From Sipunculus nudus (Eukaryota > Annelida > Sipuncula > Golfingiida > Sipunculidae), in assembly GCA_026874595.1 (NCBI GenBank), contig CM049318.1, positions 44,062,456 to 44,126,455 of the forward strand: a DNA stretch of 64,000 bases. The letters run 5' to 3'. The notes beneath the pieces were generated by a model. It did no database searches, was not told the origin of the DNA, and was given only the letters and a program-made list of their open reading frames with translations. This document shows, piece by piece, positions 37,486 to 49,286 of the stretch. Every line of letters begins with the position of its first letter. Positions within the stretch are counted from its first letter, which is position 1. Made by a program: the position numbers and the translations under genes.

Positions 37486-38140
37486 AACTTTCCTGATATT
37501 TTACAAAGTGCATTATATTTGGGCCTATAACTTCTATAAATTAAGTAATACTGACTTAATTTCTGTCATGTACATAGAAACTATATAGGGGAATCTTTAT
37601 GGTAAATATGAAGAAAGTCACATGAGTGGTTTTGATATTAAGCAGCCCTGAAGTGTGATATTAGTTTTTTGATGGAAAATTTAGGTTTTTCCTTAATTTC
37701 TTGAAGGAACAAGTCTAGGTGACCCAGTTTTCAATTTGGTAAGAGATCTTGGGGACATCTAACAGTATGCAAAATTTTGGATCTATCGGTTTCAAAACGT
37801 GCCAGTCTAACAGATGGCAAACAGACAAACAGACAATAAACCACGAAAATCATGGTAAATTATTCATTAATCAATGAGATACTGGGGCTTTTGCATCAAT
37901 TTTTTAATTATTCTGAGGTGCACAAACAGGCCCCAAAACTTAGAGAATATAGGTTGTTGTGACCTAATTTCAGGTTTTCAAGGAGATTTTTTAAGGACCT
38001 CAAAGGGTGTGAAGTTAGAAGTTTCTAGGTTCTACCTTTATGATCTGTGCCTAGTTAACAGACAACTTTGTGACCTGACAGAGGGATGAAGGACAAAGCA
38101 TGAGTGCTACAGCTCAGATGACTTACAGTCAGCTGAGCTA
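37486..38140 (+). mobile_element. A-family right-part fragment
   Basis: The second module of the 2.6-kb type (37490-37840) is fused to a diverged A unit (37850-38060). It ends in GGGATGAAGGACAAAGCATG and an A hairpin (38110-38140) with almost no GGAC tract. It lies 113 bp from the donor of the HDAC linker exon. Confidence 0.7.
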
Positions 38141-38253
38141 AAAACATGACAACATGTCAAGATCTTGGCAAAATGTCTGCACTCAAACAGAAATTCAAAG
38201 TAGCATGACTTGGTGAAGAGTGAGTGATACGAAAAGCAACTGCTGCTTTCTAC
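38141..38253 (-). other. Unique intron flank after the linker exon
   Basis: The first 113 bases of the 23.8-kb intron (gene sense), with no repeat recognised, beginning with the donor GTAGAAAG. Confidence 0.6.
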
Positions 38254-38542
38254 CTGTGGTGAACTGAAGTTTGCTGCATGATTCTGGAGATGATGATGAA
38301 TTCTGTTGTTGTGGAGATGCACTACGACATGTGACAAGAGGACTTGACTGTGCACGAGCTAGCGGGCGTGGTGGCTGAGTCTGGCATGTGGAAGGGATAC
38401 CACCTAAGGAGGACTGCTGGCGTAGCTTGATAAGATCTCGGGGCTGAAGAACACCTTCAGCTGTTGGGTTTATAAGAAAGGGTTCTGAGTCACCCAAGAT
38501 TATGATATCCTCTTCCTCCTTTAGAAATGGCTCTCTCATCTC
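38254..38542 (-). CDS. HDAC4: Class IIa histone deacetylase, linker exon with 14-3-3 site
   Basis: This internal exon of 289 bp encodes 96 residues plus one base. It starts with acidic sequence (KEEEDIIILGDSEPF), then LQPRDLIKLRQQSSLGGIP, then RPLARAQSSP (bases 38339-38368), then a Ser/Gln-rich stretch, and ends KLQFTT. RPL-x-R-x-QSSP is the conserved class IIa HDAC site whose first serine (RxxSxP) is phosphorylated by CaMK/PKD kinases and bound by 14-3-3, holding the protein in the cytoplasm. FTTG followed by LAYD in the next exon matches the known order linker then deacetylase domain. Acceptor: ACTAATTTTAG|GAG at 38543. Donor: CCACAG|GTAGAA at 38253. The Met at residue 2 is not taken as a start because a polypyrimidine-poor but usable acceptor precedes it and the family has a long N-terminal region upstream. 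Confidence 0.93.
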
Positions 38543-38671
38543 CTAAAATTAGTAATAAAATTGATTAGTGTCTCAGCGTAAACTTTTGTACACATCTGTA
38601 CATGAATGGTTCAATCTCGACCAATATATCATAATGTCATGACTTTTAGGAATCATATTACAATATTTAAA
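38543..38671 (-). other. Intron flank with acceptor of the linker exon
   Basis: In gene sense it ends TTTTATTACTAATTTTAG, the acceptor. CTAAT, or the upstream CACTAATCAA, could serve as branch point. The intron continues beyond the window to at least 64000. Confidence 0.6.
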
Positions 38672-38850
38672 AACAAGTGACCCATGGGTCATGATGCTCA
38701 GCTGACTGGGAAGAGATTGCAAAAGATATTTTATCATCTGAATGGAAGTATATACCCATTCAACTGAAGCATCAAACAGATTAACCAACAGGCTGAGATT
38801 GTGCCTGTATTAATATATCTAAAAAATAGAGAAAAAATGCGTAAACTTTA
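38672..38850 (+). mobile_element. A left-end fragment ahead of a B element
   Basis: AACAAGTGACCCATGGGTC, arm GCTCAGCTGAC, body as at 32531-32714. It stops at GAAAAAATGCGTAAACTTT, where a B left end starts. Confidence 0.8.
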
Positions 38851-41303
38851 AACAAGGCCTACAGGCCTAATGCAAACCTGTGCATATGGATATACACCAG
38901 GTATAAAGCTTCAGTGCTGAACCACTACTTTTCATATATATGAACAATGTAAGTACTAAACATTTTGGACAAGAAACAATACACAAACATCACTGCTGAA
39001 ATTCTGGCATGGGTGCACACAACACAAAAATGATTGTAGGTGGCACCACCAGTCTTGTATACTACAAAGCTATTTGACATGTACACATATGCCCAATTTC
39101 AGGCTGATATATCAAATTCTTCTGTAGAATTAAGCAGGCACATACACTTTGCAAAAGTCATTGTAGATGGCGACACCTGTCTTGTGAACGAGAAAGCCAT
39201 AAAACACATAGACAGGTCAGAATATCAGGCCAATACATCAAACTTACCTTGAGTCTGATGCACAGGGCTGACCAGGCTTAGGTGAGAAAGGCTGTTGCCT
39301 CGAGTGTACTGTGACAAATTACTGGCTCAGGCTACTGCACTGAGTGAACTCTTGACCTGCACCTGGCTAGACAGTGAATTTTTGACCTGTACCTGGCTCC
39401 ACTGAGTGAACTCTTGACCTGTTGCATAATCTGAAACAGTTGGCAGTCTGCCAAAGCTATAAATAAATCCAGGCTGACCTTTTGCCTATTCCCAAATCTG
39501 AAATAGTAGCCACACAATTGCATAAGCTCACAGATTGGCTCCATATGCAGCCCTGAGGGGCATGACACCCATGAGGTGATCACATGATACTCATGAGGTG
39601 ATCACATGATACTCATGAGGTGATCACATGCTACCCATGAGATGATCACATGCTGCCCATGAGGTGATCACATGCCTTGTGATCGGCTGCACTGACTGAA
39701 CTGTTGACCTATATTCGGCTGCACTGAATGAACTCTTGATCTGTTGCCAAATCTGAAACAGTTGGCAGTTTCTCAACCTATTCAAGAAACGTACACAATC
39801 TTGGCCTGTTATGTAACTCTGCTAAAATTTATCCAACACACACCATTTAAACAAACTTGAGAGGGCTCGCCTCTGGGATCATTTCTGTAAAATTTGGACA
39901 ATTTGGCTGGACTGTTTAGAAGAAGAAGACTTTTACAAGTTTTTTTCAGCTTTTTCCTTGTAAAATCTAAGTAAATGCAGATAGCAAAAATAAGATGAAT
40001 CCATCAACATTTGATATGTGACAGATAATTGCATAACATTTGGGGATGGTAGCTCCTGTTAGTGAGAAATTATGAGTTAGTGTACAGATGATATGTAATT
40101 TCATAAATCTACATTTTTTAAAAGCTTTTAAAAACATTCTTGTCAATATTTTCCATAGATAACCTGAAATCTAAATGTCTAGAGGCATGATGTAATGGAT
40201 GCTGATAAACTGGTGCTAGGCTAGATGTATCTGCTTCACACAGCTAACATATTTGGTAAAATGACTCAATTCAATCTTTATAATTCAGCCAAATTCATTT
40301 TTTGGAACCATAAAAGACAATTATTATAAAAATGATTAAGGGAATTATTCTTGCAAAATATTAAACAAACTGGCCTCAGTATCATCATCAGTCGAAAAAC
40401 TTTTGTAGGTTTATAACTCATATGGGAAAATACAACAAAATGGCAAAGTTCAGCTTCCCGTAACTCAGCCAAAAAGCACTGAACCAAAATCATTTGAACA
40501 AACTTGAATTATCAACATCTGAGGATAATTAATGTGTGAGAATTAAGATTTTGGCCCAGTGGTTTTTGAGAAGAAGATCTTTGTAGCCACTGAGCTAAAA
40601 TGGGCTGTTATGGCATATGACTAAATTCAGCTTCCCACAACTTAGCCAAAAGTCACTGAAAAGAGACCATTTGAACAAACTTCAGAAAGCACTACCCTAG
40701 GATCATTTCAGTGCAATATTAAACATTTTGGCCATATGGTTTCAGAGAAGGAGTTTTTTGTAGCCCTCAGTGTGATACAGGCACTGATGACCCTGTACAA
40801 AAAAGGCCGATGCAGGTGGCACCACCAATACCTCAATTTCAGATATGACCTATGTGACCAACATTGGAATAAAATTTGGTGAAGCTAGCTACAGCCGTTT
40901 CTGAGATTTAAATTTTAATATGCTTTTTAGCACAGTTAACAAAGTTCAACCTCCTGTATCTCAGCCAAAAATCTCTGAACTGGAACCATTCGAACAAACT
41001 TGAGAAAGATTGTTCCAGGTATCATTTCTGTGAAATATTGGACAATTTTGTTGGACAGTTTCAGAGAAGAAGATTTTTAAAGCATTTTTTAGCTTTTTCC
41101 CTATAAAATCTAAGAAAATGCGGTTAGAAAAAAAATAAACAAAATCCAATATAGTTTTTTGGATGACTGATTATTTGCCAAAAAATTGGTGATGTTAGCT
41201 CCTGCCATTTTTGAGAAAGCTATTGGTTAACGTAGAGACACCGCACGACGCACAACAGAGGTTGCATGACGCCACACCATCGCATAAGCTCACAGGTTCA
41301 CTA
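38851..41303 (+). mobile_element. Complete family B element, 2.45 kb
   Basis: Left end AACAAGGCCTACAGGCCTAA, arm GCAAACCTGTG (one change); right end CCATCGCATAAGCTCACAGG then TTCACTA. It contains five or six GAGGTGATCACATG repeats of ~23 bp (39567-39676), one or two more than the copy at 26967. Collinear with 26268-28945. No ORF of known kind. Confidence 0.85.
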
Positions 41304-41630
41304 AAAAAGCCCGAACAAATACATGTGGTGCCACCAGGCTGCAGAAACTGATGAAACACGCCATGATCAATATCCATGCAAACAATTATGGTGATCTCTG
41401 CAGTATTTGTTCAGATACTTCAGCTTTTGTATCAAATTTTCCATTATTCTGAGCTGTACTTTAGAGTGCCATAGCTCAAAGGATATGGGTAACAGTGACC
41501 TAATTTCAGGTTTCCATGGAGACTTTTCATGGGTCTCCCTGTGTGTCAAGAATGAAGATTCTAGGTCCATTCGTTACAATTTGAACCCTGTTGACAGATA
41601 ACTACATCCTTAAAGGTCTCAAAAATAGAG
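41304..41630 (+). repeat. Single A unit
   Basis: ATGTGGTGCCACCAGGCTG start and TCTCAAAAATAGAG end; truncated by the next A left end. Confidence 0.78.
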
Positions 41631-42709
41631 AACAAGTGACCCATGGGTCATGACGCTCAGATGCCAAGCATGACCTGCGACATCATGGGCTGAGATTCAC
41701 AACTTCCAGTTAAATTTTGAAGACCCAATTTGCCAATATGTTGAAATTTTCTACGACAACAGAAATATATATCACCTATGTCTGGTTAAAACACAGTGAA
41801 TTGATGGTCTGAGGAAAATGCATGATTGTTAAGGTATCCAGAACTATTCCCATAGCTTCCTTGATACCTGTCAGTCTCGAAAGGAACACCACAAAGGGCA
41901 AATATAAGATCAAAATATATAGCAAAAAATCAAGGAAATCCATGCAAGAATTATTGAGAAACAGGTGCTTCTGTATGAATTTTTATTCAATACAAGCCAA
42001 CTGTACTGCACTTTCATATATGAAGATAATATTTATTAAGAAATATTTGACCCTATCCTTTGCAAGATTACATTAATATACATCCGACTGCCTTCACTTT
42101 AACAGTTCTTGAGATAATATGATGAAAAGGAATTTAAAGATGGTTGCCTGGTGGCCATTTTGGACTTCTGACAGGTCTGAAATCAGATAACAACCATTCT
42201 CTAAATCGGACCAAAAATTGAAGGAAAATTACTGAAACTGCACTGAAAAAAGGATTTCTAAGGTGGCTAACTGGCAGACAAAATGGATTTCTGACAAGTC
42301 TGACATTTGATATCTCACATCCTCCCATAAAAGACCAAACTTGGAGCAAATTCTCCAAATGATGTTACAGTAATGAATGTCCAAAACAATTCAAAAGGAA
42401 TGTTCAGGCGCTCATATCAGATTTATAGATATGCAAATGTAAAAGTGTAGGTCCAATATTTTTTTATTATCACTCTGCTTTTCAATGGGGTCAGCAGGGT
42501 TGGTAAACTGCAAAACCTGAAAGAAAAGAAATGCAGAAAGCATGACTAGAGTCTTGTAATAAAATAAAGCCATCCAAAATCAAGTACACATCCACATATT
42601 ATGAGAACAAACACTTGCTTTTATATGTGGTGATTTATATAAAAAAATTCAGTTATCTAGGAAACTTTGTTTATTGCTATGATTCCATAAAATAAACTGC
42701 AAAATGTTC

Positions 42710-42980
42710 CCATCATTTAATAAATCAGTAGCTATACCTTAATACTATACTCTCATAGTGTTAATTCCTGGCTGAAGTATTCCAACAACAGTGTTTTGTT
42801 ATGCAGTAACGAGGTACTTATCACTCAGCCTTATCACTTAATAGCCTGATACAAAAGGGAGTCATATGTCACCAGTGTCACTCACAATTACAGCCACAGG
42901 TTGAGATGTACCAGCTGGAGTGCAAGCTTATATATACAAGAAAAATAGAGATGGTCTACAAAATAAGTTGACCTGATATA
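42710..42980. other. Interval with no recognised repeat
   Basis: AT-rich, no ORF or family match seen; probably part of the surrounding element. Confidence 0.35.
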
Positions 42981-43419
42981 TGACCTTGGCCTTTTGCCCA
43001 CATATCAACTGGATTCTCTCTGAATGATGGGTAACTACTAACCACTTACATCTGGCCGGGTGTAATTACTTAGCAACCAATGAGTGAATAACTTAGACCT
43101 GCAACCTTTAACCTCCTGACCAGCTGACCTCAAAATCAATTAGTTATTTCTTCATGCAAAAAGACCCATAAATATGAAGTTTGAATCACATTGAGTGATG
43201 CATAGATGTGGCATATGTGAAAGACTGAAGGTTTGGGTTGAACAGTTTCACTTGAAATATGTTCACAAGCATTTAGAACAATATTGTGACATTGACCTTA
43301 GACTTTTTGAACTCAAATTCAACAGGCTTCTTCCCCTATTGGTAGGTAAGCCATATATGACAGATGGAAAGTATAGATTGAAAAGTTTGCCTGAAAATGA
43401 CTCCACGCAAGAAGAGGTG

Positions 43420-43720
43420 TGAACTTGACCTTTGACCTCAAAATCAACAGGTCTTTTCCCCTGTTGGCAGAGAAGCGATATCAGTGCTGAAAGGTTTGGA
43501 ATGAAAGGTCTAGCTTGAAATGTGTCCACAACTTTTTCAAAGAAGTGGATCCTGTGACCCTGACCTTTGACCTTGTGACTTCAACATCTATAGGATTCTT
43601 CTCCCACTTAGTAGGTGAGCTATATGTGAAAGATCAAAGAATTGGGATGAAAGGTTTGGCTTAAAATGCATCCACAGGCTTTTCAAAGAAGTTGGTTCTG
43701 TGACCTTGACCTTTGACCTT
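43420..43720 (+). repeat. TGACCT half-site block
   Basis: Three units about 140 bp apart, with CTTGACCTTTGACCTC (43428), CCTGACCTTTGACCTTG (43558) and CCTTGACCTTTGACCTTG (43703), each followed by the ATTGGCAGGTGAGC type of sequence. Confidence 0.75.
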
Positions 43721-44049
43721 GTGACCTCAAAATAATTATGGTTCTTCCCCTGTTGGTAGGTGAGCTGTATGTGAAAGATGGAAGGTTTGGGATGAAAATT
43801 TTGGCTAAAAGAATTATTTCTGGGGGGTGCAAACACACCCCATAACTTCGAGAATATAGGTCACAGTGACCTAATTTCAGGTTTGCAAGGAGATCTTTTT
43901 AGAACCTCTAAGACTGCATAGGGTTCATGGCCCTAGCCCCTACGGTTACGATTTGTGCCCTGCTAACGGCCGGCCGGACGGACAGACGGAAGGACGACGG
44001 ACAAAGACCCATCGCTATAGCCCAGCATGACTGAAAGTCAGCTGAGCTA

Positions 44050-45079
44050 AAAAATTGTAAACATTTGAAAAACACAGGAGGCGCCACCAGTCTGCAGAAA
44101 CTGATGAAACATCTCATGATCAATATGTATGCCAAAAATCATGACCATCAGTGATGTAGTAAATGAGATATTGAAGTTTTTGTATGAAATTTTTCACTAT
44201 TCTGGGGGGTACTTTGGGGCCCCAAAGCTCGAAGGATATGGGTAACAGAGACCTAATTTCAGGTTTCCATGGAGACTTTTCATAGGCCTCTCAGAATGTC
44301 AAGAATGAAGATTCTAGGTCCAGTCTTTACGATTTGTGCACTGTTAACAGATGTCCACATTTTTAAAGGTTTCAAAAATAGAGAAAAAAATTCGTAAAAA
44401 ATGGAAAAAAATAGAGGTGGCGCACCCAGGCTGTAGAAACTGATGAAACACTCCATGATCAATATCCATGCAAACAATTATGGTGATCTCTGCATTAGTT
44501 GTTCAGATACTTCAGCTTTTGTATCAAATTTTCCATTATTCTGAGCTGTACTTTGGAGTGCCATAGCTCAAAGGATATGAGTAACAGAGACCTAATTCCA
44601 GGTTTCCATGGAGACTTTTCATGGGTCTTCCTGTGTGTCAAGAATGAAGATTCTAGGTCCAGTCGTTACAATTTGAACCCTGTTGACAGATAACTACATC
44701 CTTAAAAAAAAAATAGAGAAAAAAAATTGTAAAATTGCATAAACTGATGAAACATCTCATGATCAATATGTATGCCGAAAATCATGACCATCCGTGATGT
44801 AGTTAATTAGATATTGAAGGTTTTTTTAATGAAATTTTTTGCAATTCTGGGGGGTACTTTGGGGCCCCATAGTTCGAAGGATAGGGGTAACAGAGACCTA
44901 ATTTCTGGTTTCCAAGGAGATTTTTCATGGAGCTCTCAGAATGTCAAGCTACAAGATTCTATGTACAGCAGTTATGATTTGTGCCTGGTTAACGGACAGA
45001 CAGACGGACGGACAGCTAGACGGACGACAGACAAAGAGTGATCACTATAGCTCAGCATGACTGAAACTCAGCTGAGCTA
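44050..45079 (+). repeat. Array of three A units with right end
   Basis: Units start near 44078, 44416 and 44735 (the last lacks the palindrome). A GGACAGCTAGACGGACGAC tail and the hairpin 45048-45079 close it. The right end touches the following left end with no spacer. Confidence 0.8.
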
Positions 45080-45347
45080 ACAAGTGACCCAGGGGTCATG
45101 ACGCTCAGCTGACTAGGGAAACATTCAGAAAAGGAATTTTATCAATTCCCAGTTATGTAGATGGTATCCCCATTCAACTTAAGCATAGCTCCGAGGATAT
45201 GGGTAACTGAGACCTAATTTCAGGTTTCCAAGGAGATTTTTTATGGACCTCAGTGGATGTCAATTTACAAGATTCTAGGTGCAATGGTTACAATTTGTGC
45301 CCTGTTAACAGACAACCAACTCTTTCAAGGAAAGCGTAAAAATTTGA
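45080..45347 (+). mobile_element. A left-end fragment, head-to-tail
   Basis: AACAAGTGACCCAGGGGTC and arm CGCTCAGCTGAC begin at the very base where the previous hairpin ends; ~265 bp long, ending in an A-unit tail. Confidence 0.75.
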
Positions 45348-45830
45348 AACAAGGGACCCACAGCTCACGTTGCCTAGCTGAATTTTGGAAAATTTTAGCA
45401 AATGCAAAATATACTTATTTCCTTTTTAAAGCTAAGAGAAAATGGCCCTGCTAACTGATGATAATCAAATATTAAATATATGTTTGCTGAACTAATACTG
45501 AGCCATTTTTTGGATTTTATCTAAAGTGCAGGAGCCTCTCATGATCGAATATTTCTATAAGTATCATTATATCAACTATATAACAATAATATGTGCATAA
45601 AATGATTAGCTTAAGTATAATAATGCACATTAAATTAAAAACTGAAATTAAATGCTGTAAGAAATTAAAATTTTCTATATTCAAATGAGCAAAAACTAAA
45701 TCTGATAAGAATATATTGCACTGTGTAATACATGAAAATTGGGTTTGAAACTATTTAATAATGCAATAAGGAAAAAAAACAATATGTGCCTCACAGTTAT
45801 TTTAAAAGGTACCCTACATTTGACAAACAT
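45348..45830 (+). mobile_element. Decayed A left-end fragment
   Basis: AACAAGGGACCCACAGCTC and CCTAGCTGAA are a worn A left end. The body is AT-rich and resembles 58890-58970 at its start. Confidence 0.5.
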
Positions 45831-47657
45831 ACAAGGGACCCATGTGTCATGGTGCTCAGCCAAAGTTTGAAATTTTTCGCAAATGCAAAATATTCTAATG
45901 TAATGTTTTTTCATATATATAATCATATGATAAGTTAAGAGGAAAGGGGCCCTCCTTCTTGGTTTTAGTAAAGTTCTAAATATAGGATTGCAAAACTAAT
46001 ACTCTGACAAGACTTTCATGAAGATAAACAGAAAAGTTTTGAGATACTGTGATGCATATGAACAATTTACAGATGGACAGGCAAGTGGACAGAATGGATT
46101 ATACCTTTATTTCACTTTAAAGGAAATAATGCACTTAAGTTTATATTAAAACCTATTTTTCTTAGCATATCCACTTCTTCCATAAATAGTTTTTATCAGA
46201 TTCTGTTTTTTATTTTCAAGTTTTATAAATTGGTAATAAAAAACATCGGAAAATTTAAGTTAAAATATCAGAATTCTAAGTTTCAATCATTATTTATCCA
46301 GAGTGTAGTTCATATCGGGTCATATTATGCATACACATATATTTTATTATTTTAAAATCACAAATGTTTAAACTGAATTTAAAAGATAATAATGCCACAA
46401 AATGGCATCTTCAAGATTATTCCTTGAATCACTATCATAAAGTTTTGTACATTGGAGTTTTCAGTACATGCTTAATTTTATTCACCGTAATAAAAGATTC
46501 TGTAAATGTGATAAATAAAAACATCTTTCAAATTAAGTGTACACACTGTTGGTTGAATGAATGACAAACAATATCATTTTGCTGATTACTATCTCAGCTA
46601 TAATTTATTACTGGAATTAATAGTCAATTTCACACCTAGTAAAGTGTTTACTCTTCTGAAGTAAAGAATGACTTATCTGATGAACATCCACACTTTCACA
46701 GCAATACACCACTTTGATGACACAATTAAATGTGCACTTTAATCATTGTAACCCTGGTGGTACAATACAAAATCTAAAATGTAGCACAGTCTAGAATAAG
46801 AATGAATCAAATACAGAAAATTATAACATTCATTTAGTTTATGCACCAGCTGGGGTTGAGGGGAAGAGTACAGGGGGGAGAGGGGAAGTCTGCAGCTTCT
46901 AGTAGTGGCCAAGCTGAGCCAAGGCAAGCTGGCTCTAGCAGACTGCATAACACTAGCTTGATCCAAACAATTCTTTACATGGTGCTTGAAAAAACTTGAA
47001 TAAAATCTACAATTTTCGATCAACTGATTTCAAATTTCAGATGTTGACAGTTAAAATGCTTATGAAAACATGCAGTGAAAATTAAATCCACAGCAGTTAC
47101 AGGTAAAAAATGTGCAATGGTCAAATCTGGGCAAAATTTAATGTACAGATTTTATATTTATGCTAATAAATTAAAAATTTTGAAAAATTCAGATCTAATT
47201 TTGGGTATACTATTTGAATATTGATTAAATATAGTTATACCTAAAAAAAAAGTCTCTGGTTCAAGCAATTCTCAAATAAAGGGAGTAAATATATGATTTT
47301 TTTATCCTGATTTTTTTACAAAGTGCATTATGTTCCGCCCATAACTTCAAGAATTTTAAAAATATTTCTAGTATGTACATAGGAAACAGATAGGGGAATA
47401 AATATATCAGGTCAGTTGTTTTGATATTAGGCAGTCTTGAAGTGTAACAATGGGTTTTTCAAGGAAAACAGAGATTTTTCCTTAATATCTCAAAGGAATA
47501 AAGTCCTAATGACCCAAATGTGAGCAGTTTGTGAACATAAGATGTATATATTATTACCATGGTCACTGGTTGGTTTTTTGGTGATGACAGTGCCAGCCGT
47601 TTCAGAGACTGAAATTTTAATATGCATTTTTGGACAGATGACTAAAGACAAAATCAA
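45831..47657 (+). mobile_element. Composite A-family fragment
   Basis: A worn left end, ACAAGGGACCCATGTGTC with GTGCTCAGCC. The body includes parts of the 1.9-kb type (46180-46560) and of the 2.6-kb type (46920-47520). The interval 46560-46740 is unrecognised. No right end. Confidence 0.55.
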
Positions 47658-49245
47658 AACAAGGGACCCATGGGTCACTGTGCTCAGCTGAAGTTGACCT
47701 TGAAGGTAAAAATCTAAAATAATATCAAATGGAAATAAAGTGTAAGAGGAAGAGGTAATATAGGCTATTGTTTGTTTTATATGATTGGTTTATATTGATG
47801 TGCAAGAAATTGTTGCAAATAATGTTTTGTGACCTGACCATGTGTTTCCTAATGTTGAAACTGAAGCATGTGAGCAGTTTGCGAACAAATGATCTGTACT
47901 ATAACCATGATCATTAGTTGGCTTTTTGATTAACTGTTGACATTTCAGTAGTTTACACATTTGTTCATTTTAATCTATTTTTTATAATATATATTATTAA
48001 ATATATGTATTTTTTTATTTTATGAAATGTATACAGTTGAAATATAACTAATGTCCACAGTCCACAGATGAAAGGACTTGTGGTGGTGGCGGTGGTAAAG
48101 GGGGGGGGGGGGTTGTGTGGAATCGTGGGAGTTACAATATATCTGTATTATTATAGTGTAAATACATAGGATTTTCACTTAATTCAACAATGCTTACAGG
48201 ATAAAAGAGTTTATTCAAAATAACTTATTACTTAAAAAAGGACAGACAGGCTGGTAGACAAACAAAGCTGATAATATATGAAGTTTCAATTATTTCCTAA
48301 TTTTTTATGTATACCAAATTTTTTTAAAGTTTTACATCTGCAATAATACACAACTGAATATAATTTGCTTTCAAATTTCAGACTTAAATAGCTTAATTAC
48401 AAACACATACAGCATATGAAAGTTATTTCAACAGTGCTTATATGAAAAATTTTATAATTAATATATATTTAATGATAACGGAGAGATGATGGACAGAGCT
48501 GATCACTTTGTTCCATTCTCCTAAGGCAAGAATATGTTTCAATAAAATCTTAATTTTTTCTAATCCTATTATTTTTTTAATTTAATAAATTGTACACATT
48601 TGCAATAAAAACTAATGTCCCAGTGCACAGGAATCAATGGCAGCAGGGAGGGGGGGGGGAGAGATGGTGGGATAAATAATGCTCCTACATACACATACAG
48701 GGCAAACAAAGCCTGATCTCCAATTCTGCTGAGGCAGGAAAATAATTAACAGATGTTTGTATTAGATCCTCATTTTTTTGTCACATCAATTTTTTATTAT
48801 AAGTTTATATTTCTATACATTCCAATATGACATATATATCTGAATATAAAAGTTGATTCATAATTCTAAATTGCATCATCAAAAGTCTCAATCTAGTCAG
48901 ACAACCCTACATCATGCATACAAATGTTTATTTATTTTTACCACAAAAATAAATTTGCAAAACAATAAATATCTAAATATTATACTTGATTCAGATTTCA
49001 CAATTTCAAATTGTGCCTTTATTTATCCATAATTTGCTTCATATTTTATAAACTTAAGCATACTGATGGGTTTAATTATATTTGTTAAAATCATTTAAAA
49101 GAAAATAGATTTCTTTAAAAATGTTTCATTAAGACAACATGACATCTCCTGAATTACACCTCGAATTACATTTTCAAGGAAAGTTTTTGTATATTGGAGT
49201 GGAAATAGTAACAATTACTGCATAACACTTGGTGGGTTAGGTTTG

Positions 49246-49285
<40 letters not shown>
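47658..49285 (+). mobile_element. Left part of a 1.9-kb type A element
   Basis: AACAAGGGACCCATGGGTC with GTGCTCAGCTG, collinear with 9405-10420. G runs lie at 48100-48112, near 48649, and at 49247-49285 (39 G). Confidence 0.75.
49247..49285 (+). repeat. Homopolymer of 39 G
   Basis: Uninterrupted G run, flanked by GGTTTGC and TAATTGGGG. Homologous positions in other copies have 11 G (10410) and 16 G (24935). Confidence 0.95.

Positions 49286-49286
<1 letters not shown>

Larger units (their letters stand above)
14477..38253 (-). other. HDAC intron of 23.8 kb between linker and catalytic exons
   Basis: The donor GTAGAA at 38253 and the acceptor ACAG at 14477 bound an intron of 23,777 bp. The reading frame is split after the first base of a Gly codon (ACA G|GT TTA). 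The whole interval is repeat sequence: A, B and D family elements, all lying antisense to the gene. Splicing is inferred from consensus sites and protein continuity, not from transcripts. Confidence 0.88.
41631..44049 (+). mobile_element. Complete A element, CCAAGCATGACC subtype
   Basis: Left end AACAAGTGACCCATGGGTC (arm CGCTCAGATG, one change); right end (GGAC)n at 43972-44000 and hairpin 44018-44049. In between: the subtype body (41660-42710), an unrecognised stretch (42710-42980), a half-site block (43420-43720) and a terminal A unit (43810 onward). It shows how a half-site array can sit inside an A element. Confidence 0.72.

Noticed and set aside
38537-38539. ATG as a start codon for the linker exon
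   Set aside because: An acceptor precedes it by three bases, there is no promoter or 5' UTR sign, and class IIa HDACs have a long N-terminal region before the 14-3-3 site.
46739-47023. 94-codon minus-strand frame as a possible further HDAC exon
   Set aside because: It overlaps a diverged 2.6-kb type A segment, has no HDAC similarity and no clear splice sites.
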